64,000 nt of DNA from Polyangium mundeleinium (lineage in GTDB: Bacteria; Myxococcota_A; Polyangia; Polyangiales; Polyangiaceae). Where the stretch lies: NCBI RefSeq assembly GCF_028369105.1, contig NZ_JAQNDO010000001.1, forward strand, positions 5,300,501 to 5,364,500, given 5' to 3'. The notes below the pieces were generated by a model. That model did not search any database, was not told the DNA's origin, and saw nothing but the letters and a program-made list of their open reading frames with translations. Positions within the stretch are counted from its first letter, which is position 1, and the number at the start of each line of letters is the position of its first letter. The translations under genes were made by a program, and so were the position numbers. Shown in pieces: positions 8,230-16,636 of the stretch.

Positions 8230-9615
8230 TTACAGAATCTTCGCAGCGGGCAGCGTGATCCGGAAGGAGACCTCGGGCGGGCCGCTCTCGGCGCACTCCG
8301 CGGAGCCGCTGTGGGCCTCGGCGATGGCGCGCACGATCGCGAGGCCGAGGCCCGTGCCGCCGTTCTCCACGCGCGTCGTGACGAAACGGCGGAACAGGCG
8401 GCCGGCGACGTGCGGATGGATGCGGCCGCGGCTCCGGACGGTGAACCGCACTTCGTCGCCTTCGCGTAGGAGCGAAACGTGGATCGCCTCGCTGGGCTCG
8501 CCGTGCGTGGCGGCGTTGTCGAGCAGGTTCTCGAGGGCCCGGGAGAGCCAGAGGGCGCTGCCGCGGACGGTGACGGCGCCATGGGTGGAGACGTGCACGA
8601 TCGCGCCACGCTCGCGGGCCTGCGCCGCGGCGTCCCGGGCGAGTTTGTCGAGATCGACGACGGCGGCGTCCTCGACGCCGCGTGCTTCGATCCGCGCGAG
8701 GTTCAAGAGGTCGCCGAGCAGGGCCTCGATGCGCTGCGTCGCTTGCTGGATGCGGCCGACGAAACGCGCGGCCTCCTCCGGCTCCTCGAGCGCGCCGTCG
8801 GCGAGGACCTCGGCGCTCGCGCGGATGGCCGCGACGGGGTTCTTGAGCTCGTGCGAGAGGTCGGCGGCGAAGGTCTCGACGAAGGGGCGGCCTTCGAGCT
8901 GGCGGCGCATGGAATCGATGGCGCGCGAGAGGCGCTGCACCTCGCGGCCGAACGCCGGGGGCGGCGGCGCGCGTCGCTCGCCCTCGCTGACACGGACGGC
9001 AAAGTCGGTGAGGGCCTCGATGGGCCGGGCAATGGCGCGGCCAATGAGCACGGCGGCCGCCGCGGCGGCGGCTCCGAGCACGAGGCTGATCGCGAGGACC
9101 GTGGGCGCGAAGTCGGTGAGGGTGCGGGTGATGACGAGGGTCGGCTTGACGACCTCGACCTGGCCGACGACGTGGCTCTGCACGAGGATGGGCGCCGTGA
9201 CGAAGACGGTGCCGGGCTCGCCCCGGGCCGGGCCGGCGCGGAAGACGGGGCGGCCCGCGGGATCGAGGAGGGAGAAGTGGAGGGCGTCGGGATCGGCGGA
9301 GCGGGCGATGCGGCCGCCGACGTCGCCGAGGGAAGCGCCGCGGGCATCGAGCTCGCCGCCCACGACGGCGGCGATCGCGGCGGCCTCGTCACGCGCGGCG
9401 TCCTCGGCGAGGAGCGTGGCGCGGGCCTCGATGCGATCGAGGACGAGGAGGCCGAGGCCAAACGCGAACGCGCCGACGATGCCGGCGAGGGCGAGGAAGA
9501 CCTGGAGGCGAATGCTCGTGCCGCGGGTGCGGGCGCGGGCAATGCGCGAGGCGACGTAGGCGACGAGGAGGATGAGGCCAACGGCCGAGGCAGAAGCGAC
9601 GAGGAGGCGAATCAC
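8230..9615 (-). CDS. Membrane sensor histidine kinase
   Basis: 461 residues, starting at the GTG at 9615, which overlaps the stop of the response regulator gene (GTGA), so the two are translationally coupled. Two membrane segments lie near residues 2-20 and 35-57, then an extracytoplasmic sensing region of about 100 residues, another segment near 165-188 and a HAMP-like linker. The H-box LSHELKNP places the phosphorylated His at 255; the N-box reads LENLLDNAATHG and the G-box GGTGLGLAIV. It is the partner of the adjacent regulator; layout resembles CreC-type kinases. Signal unknown. Confidence 0.93.
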   Translation of the reverse strand: MIRLLVASASAVGLILLVAYVASRIARARTRGTSIRLQVFLALAGIVGAFAFGLGLLVLDRIEARATLLAEDAARDEAAAIAAVVGGELDARGASLGDVGGRIARSADPDALHFSLLDPAGRPVFRAGPARGEPGTVFVTAPILVQSHVVGQVEVVKPTLVITRTLTDFAPTVLAISLVLGAAAAAAAVLIGRAIARPIEALTDFAVRVSEGERRAPPPPAFGREVQRLSRAIDSMRRQLEGRPFVETFAADLSHELKNPVAAIRASAEVLADGALEEPEEAARFVGRIQQATQRIEALLGDLLNLARIEARGVEDAAVVDLDKLARDAAAQARERGAIVHVSTHGAVTVRGSALWLSRALENLLDNAATHGEPSEAIHVSLLREGDEVRFTVRSRGRIHPHVAGRLFRRFVTTRVENGGTGLGLAIVRAIAEAHSGSAECAESGPPEVSFRITLPAAKIL

Positions 9616-10397
9616 GGGGCATCCGGGGGGCCCGGCGGAGGCGCCGCGGGCCTGTCGGTGACGCGGTAGCCGACGCCACGCACGGTCTCGATGAAGGCCG
9701 GGTTTCCGCCGGCCGACTCGACCTTGCGGCGAAGGCCTTTTACGTGCGAGTCGATGGTGCGGTCGGAGATGGCGAAGCCGTCGCCCCACACGCGGTCGAT
9801 GAGCTGCGCGCGGGTGAAGACACGGCCGGGCGCCGCGAGCAAGCAAGCGAGGAGGTCGAACTCGACGCGGGTGAGCTCGACCTCGCGGTCGTGGACGTAG
9901 GCCCTGCGGGTGGCCTCGTCGACGGAGAGCGGCTGGGGCGCGGAGGCGGAAGCGGAAGCGGAAGCGTTGGTGGTGACGGGCGCGGGAGCGGGCGTGGGCG
10001 CGGCGGCGGGAGGCGGCGTGGTGCTGAGGGGGGCGGGCGGGGCGACGCGGCGGAGGACGGCGCGGACGCGGGCGACGATTTCGCGGGTGGAGAAGGGTTT
10101 GGTGACGTAGTCGTCGGCGCCGGTTTCGAGGGCGGCGACGCGGTCGGCTTCGTCGTCGCGGCTCGTGAGGACGATGATGGGGGTGCCGAGGCCGCTCCTG
10201 CGGACCTTGCCGATGAGGTCGAAGCCGCTGCCATCGGGGAGCATGAGGTCGAGCAGGACGAGGGAGGCGCCGTCGAGGGAGCGCTCGGCGCCGGCGAGGG
10301 TGCCGGCGAGGGTGACGCCGAAGCCGTCGCGGCGGAGCGCGTACGCGAGGGACTCGGCGATCGCGGGCTCGTCCTCGACGATCAGGATGTGCGGCAT
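9612..10397 (-). CDS. OmpR/PhoB-type response regulator
   Basis: 261 residues. The receiver domain has the acidic pair at residues 8-10, the phosphoacceptor Asp50 in LVLLDLMLPDG, the Thr in VLTSRDD and Lys100 in YVTKPF. A long Pro/Ala/Thr/Ser-rich linker (about residues 117-150) leads to a winged helix with RVEFDLLACLL and TIDSHVKGLRRK. ATG at 10397 begins the receiver; the open frame further upstream is in the repeat region and is not coding. First gene of a two-gene operon with the kinase. No clear Shine-Dalgarno site. Confidence 0.94.
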   Translation of the reverse strand: MPHILIVEDEPAIAESLAYALRRDGFGVTLAGTLAGAERSLDGASLVLLDLMLPDGSGFDLIGKVRRSGLGTPIIVLTSRDDEADRVAALETGADDYVTKPFSTREIVARVRAVLRRVAPPAPLSTTPPPAAAPTPAPAPVTTNASASASASAPQPLSVDEATRRAYVHDREVELTRVEFDLLACLLAAPGRVFTRAQLIDRVWGDGFAISDRTIDSHVKGLRRKVESAGGNPAFIETVRGVGYRVTDRPAAPPPGPPDAP

Positions 10398-10582
10398 GCG
10401 GGGAGGTATCGCGCCGCTCGGGGGCGGGTTCAACAGGGAAGGGCGGGGTCGGGCTCGCGAGGGCGCGACGCCCGCCACGCTGCCAGCGGTGCTCCTTGCC
10501 CTGAGCATGGGTCTCATCTGGGTAGCACCGCGCCCCGGGGCGCCGCCCCGGACCCCGCGGGGGGCTGTCCGCCCCCTCGACC

Positions 10583-10647
10583 CCGGACCAGCGAGGCGCT
10601 GGACCCAGGTTTGAAAACTGCGCGGTGCGCAGTTTTTCAAACAGGCC
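10583..10647 (+). repeat. Stem-loop module, copy 1
   Basis: CCAGCG-AGG-CGCTGG hairpin (10588-10602) followed by a second hairpin with arms TTTGAAAACTGCGC and GCGCAGTTTTTCAAA (10610-10641), ending in CAGGCC. Same architecture as the copies at 11558 and 11701. Confidence 0.7.
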
Positions 10648-10728
10648 GACGAAGGAGCCGGGGGGCCAGCCAAACCCACAACGCGGCTGTCTTGGTCGGC
10701 AGGGTCGTCGCCGGTCTTGAACGGGTCT

Positions 10729-10766
10729 GTTCGATGAGCTGCGCAGAGCGCAGTTCATCGAGCTTT
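10729..10766 (-). repeat. Stem-loop module, copy 2 (opposite orientation, partial)
   Basis: GTTCGATGAGCTGCGC and GCGCAGTTCATCGAGC arms form the second-hairpin part of the module; the CCAGCG hairpin is missing. Confidence 0.6.
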
Positions 10767-10959
10767 CGGTTACAATCGTCGTGCAGCGCGGGGACGACCG
10801 GATCACGGCGAAATACCGGTCCGCGGGGCCCCGCTGCGAGCGGCCGCGGCGGGTCGCGCCGCAAGGACGTGCCCGGGGAAAATGTATCCGAGGAGGCGCC
10901 CGGTCCGTGCAACGGAGGCGCGGGACCCGCGGACGCGCCTTGCGGAAGGGACAATCCCC

Positions 10960-11290
10960 GCGAAAACGGCGAAACGCTCGTTCCCGAAGATCGGAACGCG
11001 CCCCACCCCGCGGCGGTACGTGTTCCCGGAATCGGGAACGTCCCCGGAAGCGGATCCAGGCGCGTTGCACGATGTGGGAAGAACCTCGAGGGCGGCGTCG
11101 CGCTGCGTTCCGAAAAAGGGGAAGGCTCCCGGAAACGAGGCGGGGGGCGTTCCGAAAAAGGGGAACGAGCTGGGAGACGGCTCCGCGCGTGGTCCAGCAA
11201 CGCGGAATCGACCTCGGCGCAGAGGCGAGGGGCGCTCCGACAAAGGGGAATCGGGCTGGCAGCGGATCCGGGCGCGTTGCGAGGAGGTGG
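10960..11290. repeat. Cluster of short degenerate palindromes
   Basis: Several related units with GTTCC and GGAAC arms: GTTCCCGAAGATCGGAAC, GTTCCCGGAATCGGGAAC, two copies of GCGTTCCGAAAAAGGGGAA, and a variant GCGCTCCGACAAAGGGGAA. GCGGATCC(A/G)GGCGCGTTGC also appears twice (about 11051 and 11261). They look like a decayed tandem family. Confidence 0.5.
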
Positions 11291-11373
11291 AGGCGGGGTC
11301 GAAGCGGCGCGGGCCTCGTGCGGGTCGGGCGGCGCTGGGCGCTCGCGTTCCCCGGCGTCGCGGGCCGTCCGCT

Positions 11374-11520
11374 GCGCAGTGGATCGCCGAGCTCGGCGGC
11401 TACACCGGCAAGTCTTCCGGAGGCCCGCCCGGCTCCGTCACCATCAGCCGCGGACGCGAACGACTGGCACCCGCAGCAGAGATGCTCCGGGTGCTCTGGG
11501 AGAACGGGCTTGTTCGATGA
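11374..11520 (+). pseudogene. 3' remnant of an IS4-family transposase
   Basis: The last 47 codons (QWIAELGGYTGKSSGGPPGS onward to ENGLVR and TGA at 11518-11520) are almost identical in protein to the C-terminus of the intact transposase at 32254-33681. Everything upstream of about 11374 is unrelated. No catalytic residue is left. Confidence 0.85.
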
Positions 11521-11557
11521 GACCCGTGCTCAGCACCAGGGGTTGTCCACCCCTGGA

Positions 11558-11624
11558 CCCGGACCAGCGAGGCGCTGGACCCAAGCTCGATGAACTGCGC
11601 GGTGCGCAGTTCATCGAACAGGCC
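11558..11624 (+). repeat. Stem-loop module, copy 3
   Basis: GGACCAGCGAGGCGCTGGACC followed by the hairpin arms TCGATGAACTGCGC and GCGCAGTTCATCGA and ending ACAGGCC. It is preceded by the CCAGGGGT-TGTCC-ACCCCTGG hairpin at 11536-11556, mirrored in copy 1 by a GGGGGC-TGTCC-GCCCCC hairpin. Confidence 0.7.
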
Positions 11625-11700
11625 CGGTGAAGACCAGCAACGACGTTGCCGACCGAGACAGCCGCGCTGCTGGTTCTGCTGGCCCCACGGCTTCTTCATC

Positions 11701-11767
11701 GGCCTGTTTGAAAAACTGCGCACCGCGCAGTTTTCAACCCTGGGTCCAGCGCCTCGCTGGTCCGGGG
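11701..11767 (-). repeat. Stem-loop module, copy 4 (opposite orientation)
   Basis: Near-exact reverse complement of copy 1: CAGGCC side first, arms TTTGAAAAACTGCGC and GCGCAGTTTTCAA, then GGGTCCAGCGCCTCGCTGG. With copy 3 it forms a head-to-head pair about 75 bp apart. Confidence 0.7.
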
Positions 11768-11818
11768 TCGAGGGGGCGGACAGCCCCCCGCGGGGACCGG
11801 GGCGGAGTCCCGGGGCGG

Positions 11819-13984
11819 CTACCGCAACACCTCCGCTCGGATCGGCCGATACGACATCGCGACGCGCCCCACGCCGAGCTGCCCGCCTTCGTCGCGCCCC
11901 CAGCACCACAAATGCTCGTCGTCCGTGAGCGCACACGCGTGCTCGTATCCGACGCCGATCCGCGTCGCCGGTCGCGGCAGCGGCACCGTCTTCACGGCCC
12001 CCGGGTGGTTCATCTCCCAGCAATGGACCTTTCCCGCTTGGATCGCGCAAAACATGTCGTCCGCGCCTGCAATCGCATCTGCTTGCGGGAGACCGTCGAT
12101 CGCGACGGCCGAGGTCGGCCTTATCGTCGGGGTGCCCCGCTCGACGTCCGGCTCGAAGCAGCGCAGCGCGCCGCCGGCCAGGGCGCAGAACGTCGAGGCG
12201 CCGCCGGTCAGGGCCGTCACGCCGGTGAGGCCCGCGATTTTCGTGACCTTGGGGTTCGGCGCTTCCTCGGCGAAATCCTGGTCCGCGTCGAAGCGATGAT
12301 CGTGGAAGCAGGCGACGTGGCGATCGGCGCCCTGGATCACGCACATCGTCTCGGCCGTGGCCTCGATCGAGACCGCGCCCGACACGTGCGGCACCTTTTG
12401 CCAGGTATCGCCGTCATACCCGCCGGCCTCGCCGAGGTAAAACAGACAATGCGCAGCGCCGCCGACGAGGGCGCACACGTTGTTGATACGATCGGTCGCG
12501 AAATCGGTCGCCTTGCCGGGCAAGGCCGGCAGCCGGTCGCTGTCCCAGCGCGACGCCAGGGTGCAATGCTGACGGTTGTCCCGGTCCTTGCAACGGTCGA
12601 CCTTGTTGAAGAACCCGCAACGCACGTCGCCGCCGGGCAGGAGCCCGCACACGGTGACTTGACCCAGGTCCATGGCCACGACCCGGTCGGGAAAGCTCGC
12701 TTTCTGCGGCCATGGCCCCGGGTCGCTGTCGCCGCCCCAGCAGGAGATGTCGCCGCCGGCGAGGATACACGTCTCGCTCGACCCGCCCTGGATGTCCGTC
12801 GCGCCCCGAAAGACGCCGACGTCCACGGGGGTCGCCCGGTGGAGGGGTTTGCCGTCGCCGAGCTGGCCCTCTCGATGGAGGCCCCAGCAAAACACGTCGC
12901 CGTCCGATTCGAGCGCGCAGGTATGGTTGTCCGAGAGCGCGAGATCGATGGCGTCGCTCACGCCCACGACGGGCACGGCGCCGCCCACGAGCGGCGCGTC
13001 CGGATCGATGCCGGTTTCCCCATAATAGGCATGTCCCCAGCACGCCACCCGCCCGCTCGTGTCAATCGCGCAGACGCGCTCGCCCCCCGCCTGCACCCGA
13101 CGCGCGCCGCGCGCGAACGCAGGCATGTCGAGCTCGGGGAGGATGCTCCCCAGGAGATCGGTGCCCAGGCAGAGCGGCGCGCTGTCCGTCTCGAAGCAGG
13201 CGCGTCCCCTCGCGGCCGACACGCGCCGAAACGGCGCCGCGCCCTTTTTCGCGGGAACGGGTACCCACGTCGCCGCCGCGTCCTTCTTCCACGGGAGGTT
13301 TCCCTTGCATTGCGCCGCGCCTCCCTTGCGCGTGACGCATACGTAATCTTCCCCCGGAGCGATCGACGTCACGTCGTTGAGCCCGAGCCGAATCGCCGCG
13401 GTTGGGGAGGTGTTCCCGCTCTCGCCGAGCCACTCTGCGTTGCCCCAGCAGGCTGCGTCCCCGTCGCGCAGAATGGCGCAGCCCACCGTTTCCTGGACGA
13501 CGATCCCCGTCGCGTCCGTGACCCCGGTGATACGCAGCTCGCGTTTCGTGGTCGGATCGGCGTACACCCAGCCTCCCCAGCAGAACACGGCGCCGGATTC
13601 GGTGAGCGCGCACGTGAAGCCGGAGCCGGCCGCGATATCGACCATACGCTCCCCGAGCACGACGTCGGCGACGCGCGTATTCTCGGAGGATCCCGAGGGG
13701 AGATGCGGCTGGTGGAGAAGCCCGACGCAACGGGCCACGCCCTCGGAGCCAAGCACGCAGGTATGGCTGCTTCCCGCGACCACGCGGCGGACCTGACCGA
13801 GCTTCACGGGCGCGAAGGAGACGGCAGGGGAGGCGTTGGCCGCGGGGGCGGCGGTCGCGACGGTCGGCCTGGGCTTCGATGCGGCGGGCGCGGTCGGCAT
13901 CGGGGTTTTTCCGGATGCAGCGGGATGGCTGCACGCGGCGAGCGCGAGGAGGAGCAGGGCCAGGCGGGGGCGGGCGGAGCGCAC
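11819..13984 (-). CDS. RCC1-repeat beta-propeller lipoprotein
   Basis: A 721-residue predicted lipoprotein (GTG start at 13984; lipobox LALAAC near residue 18) with a Pro/Ala/Thr linker and then many RCC1/BLIP-II-like blades, each with the pattern HTC-x-G-x-V-x-CWG, for instance FTCALTESGAVFCWGG and HTCALESDGDVFCWG. Paired cysteines in almost every blade suggest disulfides in the periplasm or on the surface. Such proteins are abundant in myxobacteria and generally bind other proteins; no enzyme motif is visible. The stop lies right at the edge of the repeat block, which may carry its termination signal. Confidence 0.87.
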   Translation of the reverse strand: MRSARPRLALLLLALAACSHPAASGKTPMPTAPAASKPRPTVATAAPAANASPAVSFAPVKLGQVRRVVAGSSHTCVLGSEGVARCVGLLHQPHLPSGSSENTRVADVVLGERMVDIAAGSGFTCALTESGAVFCWGGWVYADPTTKRELRITGVTDATGIVVQETVGCAILRDGDAACWGNAEWLGESGNTSPTAAIRLGLNDVTSIAPGEDYVCVTRKGGAAQCKGNLPWKKDAAATWVPVPAKKGAAPFRRVSAARGRACFETDSAPLCLGTDLLGSILPELDMPAFARGARRVQAGGERVCAIDTSGRVACWGHAYYGETGIDPDAPLVGGAVPVVGVSDAIDLALSDNHTCALESDGDVFCWGLHREGQLGDGKPLHRATPVDVGVFRGATDIQGGSSETCILAGGDISCWGGDSDPGPWPQKASFPDRVVAMDLGQVTVCGLLPGGDVRCGFFNKVDRCKDRDNRQHCTLASRWDSDRLPALPGKATDFATDRINNVCALVGGAAHCLFYLGEAGGYDGDTWQKVPHVSGAVSIEATAETMCVIQGADRHVACFHDHRFDADQDFAEEAPNPKVTKIAGLTGVTALTGGASTFCALAGGALRCFEPDVERGTPTIRPTSAVAIDGLPQADAIAGADDMFCAIQAGKVHCWEMNHPGAVKTVPLPRPATRIGVGYEHACALTDDEHLWCWGRDEGGQLGVGRVAMSYRPIRAEVLR

Positions 13985-14080
13985 GCGGCGACATTACTCA
14001 GCAGGAGGGTGTTTGTCACCCCTTCGTGGAGGCGGGTCCTCTCGCTTCTGTCTTTCGCGCGGCAGGGGGAGAATCGCGGG

Positions 14081-14890
14081 CTACTTCGGCAACAACGCGC
14101 GCATCTGGTCGTAGATGAATCGCGCCGCGCGCTGGGGGTGCAGCCTGTAGATGGCATCCATGAGCCTGGCGTCGGGCCCGACGAGGACGCGGTATGCGTC
14201 GTTTTCGATCCCCTCGAGGATGATCTGCGCGGCCGCGCCGGGCGCCAGCATCTTGGGCACCGGCGCCGCTCCGTCCTTCAGCTGCAGGGTGTCCATCACA
14301 CCCGAGTTTACCGCGATGTTGGTGCCAATCGCTCCCGGGAACACAACCGTGACCTTCACGTTCGTCCCCAGAAGCTCCGAGTTCAAACCCTCCGTCAGGA
14401 GTTTCACGGCCGCCTTCGCGGCCCCGTAAATTGTTTGTCCCGGTACGGGAAGAAATCCTCCCATGCTGGAGATGTTCGTGATGTGCGCCTCCGGGCGTGC
14501 GAGCAGGTGCGGCAGGAACGCCTTGGTCATGTAGAGCGTCCCGAACAGGTTGACGTTCATCACGCGATCGATCGCCGCATAATCGAGGTCCTTCAACCGG
14601 ACGAACGGTTGAATGATGCCCGCATTGTTGATGATGCCGTCGACCGCCCCGAAACGCGAGACGACCCGGGCCGGGAGCGCGTCCACCGCGTCCCGATCCG
14701 TGATGTTCACGATGTAGGTGGAAAGCCTGTCCCGATCTCGCCCTGAAAGCGCGAGGGTCTCTTCGAGGGCAGACGCGTCGATGTCGACGGCGGCGACGCT
14801 CGCGCCCTTCGATAGAAGCCCGAGGCAGAGCCCCCTGCCGATGCCATTTCCGCCGCCGGTCACGACGACGACCTTGTTTCGGACCTTCAT
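14081..14890 (-). CDS. Short-chain dehydrogenase/reductase
   Basis: 269 residues of the classical SDR fold: cofactor loop TGGGNGIG (11-18), Asp at the end of beta-2 favouring NAD(H), NNAG (88-91), and the catalytic Ser141/142, Tyr155 and Lys159 in ISSMGG and IYGAAKAA. A good ribosome site (GAGGAG) precedes the ATG at 14890. It is the third gene of a leftward operon after the Baeyer-Villiger monooxygenase and the propeller lipoprotein (27-bp gap). It probably oxidises a secondary alcohol to the ketone that the monooxygenase uses, or acts on the hydroxy product. Confidence 0.92.
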   Translation of the reverse strand: MKVRNKVVVVTGGGNGIGRGLCLGLLSKGASVAAVDIDASALEETLALSGRDRDRLSTYIVNITDRDAVDALPARVVSRFGAVDGIINNAGIIQPFVRLKDLDYAAIDRVMNVNLFGTLYMTKAFLPHLLARPEAHITNISSMGGFLPVPGQTIYGAAKAAVKLLTEGLNSELLGTNVKVTVVFPGAIGTNIAVNSGVMDTLQLKDGAAPVPKMLAPGAAAQIILEGIENDAYRVLVGPDARLMDAIYRLHPQRAARFIYDQMRALLPK

Positions 14891-14917
14891 GGTCGTACAC
14901 TCCTCGGAAGGGGAATT

Positions 14918-16594
14918 TCAGGGCGCCGGGACGAATCGATAGAGCGCGCTCTCGATATCCGACGACAGATAGATGGTGCCCGAGCGGCCCACGGCGACCC
15001 CCGTGGGGACGTAGCCCGGCGGCAGGCCCTCGCTCTCGGGCAAACCAATGGGCAGGCCGCTCGCGAGCACGGTGGTGCGCCCCGTGGCCGGATCGATACG
15101 CACGAGTTGCTTGCGGCCCACCTCGGCGACGATCAATCCGCCGTCGGGATGCCGGGCAATGCCCTCGGGCGCCTGAAGATCGCTGGCCACCGTGTGCTTG
15201 AAACCATCCGACAAACGCACCCGGGTCACCCGCCCCGAGCGCACCTCGGTGACGTACACCCCCGGCACCTTCGCCTCCGTGTCTGCCACGAGCCCCACGG
15301 GCCCTTCCAATCCCTCGGTCAGCACCGTGGTCTTTGCAGGCTCGGCCGTATCGATAAGCACGAGCTTGCCCGTCTGGGCCTCCGCGACGAGCAGCGTGCC
15401 ATCGGCGAGCTCGAGCGCGCCTTGGACGCCATTCGTGTTGGGAATCGTCCGCAGGATTTCCCCGGAGGCCCGATCCTGCACCTGCACGCTCCCGAGATAG
15501 GCGCTGCTCAGCACGACGTGTTTCGCGCCCAGGCTCACCTGCATCGGAAAGTTCATTCGGGTGGAGAGGACACGGGTCGTATCGGTGATTTTTCCGTCAC
15601 GCCCTCCCACCCGGCGAAGGGCGTACACATCCGCCACGTACAGGCGCTCGTCCGGATCCTCCGGCGCGACCGCGAGGCCAGAGGGGACGGTCAAGCGCGC
15701 CTCGACGAGGGGCCGGATGGAGCCGTCGGCGGGATTCACGACGCGGATGTCGTTGTCCACCATGTTGGACACGTACACCTGGTCGTCGGGGCCGACCGTC
15801 AGGTTATCGAGTCCGGTGGGCAGACTCGCGACGACTTTCTTTTCTCCCGTGGCGGCCCGGACGCGGACGAGCTCACCGCGCGCCGCGTCGACCACGTAAA
15901 GATTCTCGCGGCGCGCGTCGAAATTGACGGCGGTCGGCATGGCAAAACCCTGCGCCACGACCTCCATGGCGCCTGTGTCCACGTTCAACCGGACGATTTG
16001 CCCCTTGAGCAGGATCGGGCCGTACAGCCGGTCGTCCGTGCCAAACTCGAACCCATTGAGGAAGCCGGGATTGGCGAGGACCTGCCGAGGAGGCTTGTTC
16101 CCGTCCGGATCCACTTCCGACAGCGCATCGACCCCCCGGCCGAGCTGGGTGATGTAGAGCCTGCCGTCGCGGCGGAAGGCCAGCGAGTTGAGGCCCGGCA
16201 GATCCGTGGCAAGGACGTGCGTCTTGCCATCGGGCGTGCGCCGCATCAATCGGCCGGAGAAAAAGCCGGTCCAGTAGATGGATCCATCGGGCCCCAGGGT
16301 CACGTCGTCCGCGCCGCCGAGGGGAGGCCCCACCAGGGTGGATACCGCGCCGCTGTGCAAATCGACGGAATGGACCGACTGGCCGAGCAGATTGCTGGCC
16401 AAAAGGTGCCCATGGCCGTCGAGGGCCAGCCCATGGACGCCCTGGAAGGGCGAGCCCGCCACGACCACCTCTTTGCGATAGGCCCGGGAAGGGCCCTCGG
16501 GAGGCGTCTGTGGCGTGGCCTGGGGAGCCGCGGCCGGGGGCTGGCATCCCAGCAGCATGCAGGCGATCAGGGTTTGGATGGGGAATCGATACAC
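14918..16594 (-). CDS. SMP-30/NHL-like beta-propeller lipoprotein, candidate lactonase
   Basis: 558 residues with a lipobox (ACMLLGC) and then two tandem sets of propeller blades of the SMP-30/strictosidine-synthase/NHL type (repeated [38 protein letters not shown] patterns). The length suggests two six-bladed propellers or one large one. It sits between the Baeyer-Villiger monooxygenase gene (42-bp gap) and the dehydrogenase gene, where a lactone hydrolase would be expected; SMP-30 relatives include lactonases. Metal ligands were not assigned, so a lactonase role is inference; a plain binding propeller is the alternative. Confidence 0.75.
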   Translation of the reverse strand: MYRFPIQTLIACMLLGCQPPAAAPQATPQTPPEGPSRAYRKEVVVAGSPFQGVHGLALDGHGHLLASNLLGQSVHSVDLHSGAVSTLVGPPLGGADDVTLGPDGSIYWTGFFSGRLMRRTPDGKTHVLATDLPGLNSLAFRRDGRLYITQLGRGVDALSEVDPDGNKPPRQVLANPGFLNGFEFGTDDRLYGPILLKGQIVRLNVDTGAMEVVAQGFAMPTAVNFDARRENLYVVDAARGELVRVRAATGEKKVVASLPTGLDNLTVGPDDQVYVSNMVDNDIRVVNPADGSIRPLVEARLTVPSGLAVAPEDPDERLYVADVYALRRVGGRDGKITDTTRVLSTRMNFPMQVSLGAKHVVLSSAYLGSVQVQDRASGEILRTIPNTNGVQGALELADGTLLVAEAQTGKLVLIDTAEPAKTTVLTEGLEGPVGLVADTEAKVPGVYVTEVRSGRVTRVRLSDGFKHTVASDLQAPEGIARHPDGGLIVAEVGRKQLVRIDPATGRTTVLASGLPIGLPESEGLPPGYVPTGVAVGRSGTIYLSSDIESALYRFVPAP

Positions 16595-16636
16595 GGGGGA
16601 CCTCCGAGGGGGGCTCAGGCGCTCACGTTTTGCCGA

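Larger units (their letters stand above)
10501..11533 (+). mobile_element. IS-derived element, 1033 bp, bounded by IS50/Tn5-like ends
   Basis: The left end CTGAGCATGGGTCTCATCT (10501-10519) and right end (11533-11515, read inward CTGAGCACGGGTCTCATC) match the ends of the intact IS at 32241-33744 at 17 of 19 bases each. Inside, only the last 47 codons of the matching transposase remain, at the right end, in the same position relative to the end as in the intact copy. The 9-bp flanks do not match each other, so this is either a decayed non-autonomous copy or two end fragments brought together by rearrangement. Confidence 0.55.
10398..11818. repeat. 1.4-kb gene-free block of stem-loop repeats and IS debris
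   Basis: Between the two-component operon and the RCC1 lipoprotein no credible gene is present. The block holds two about 240-bp inverted copies (about 10540-10766 and 11584-11819) built of stem-loop modules, a central run of short palindromes, an IS-type transposase tail (11374-11520) and two IS-like 19-bp ends (10501 and 11533). Long open frames here are GC-driven and lack start signals. Confidence 0.75.

Noticed and set aside
10882-11520. 212-codon frame that ends with transposase-like residues
   Set aside because: Only the last 47 codons are transposase; the upstream part is repeats in frame by chance, with no start signal.
11627-14746. 1039-codon open frame on the + strand
   Set aside because: Antisense to the RCC1 lipoprotein and dehydrogenase genes, whose motifs are clear on the other strand.
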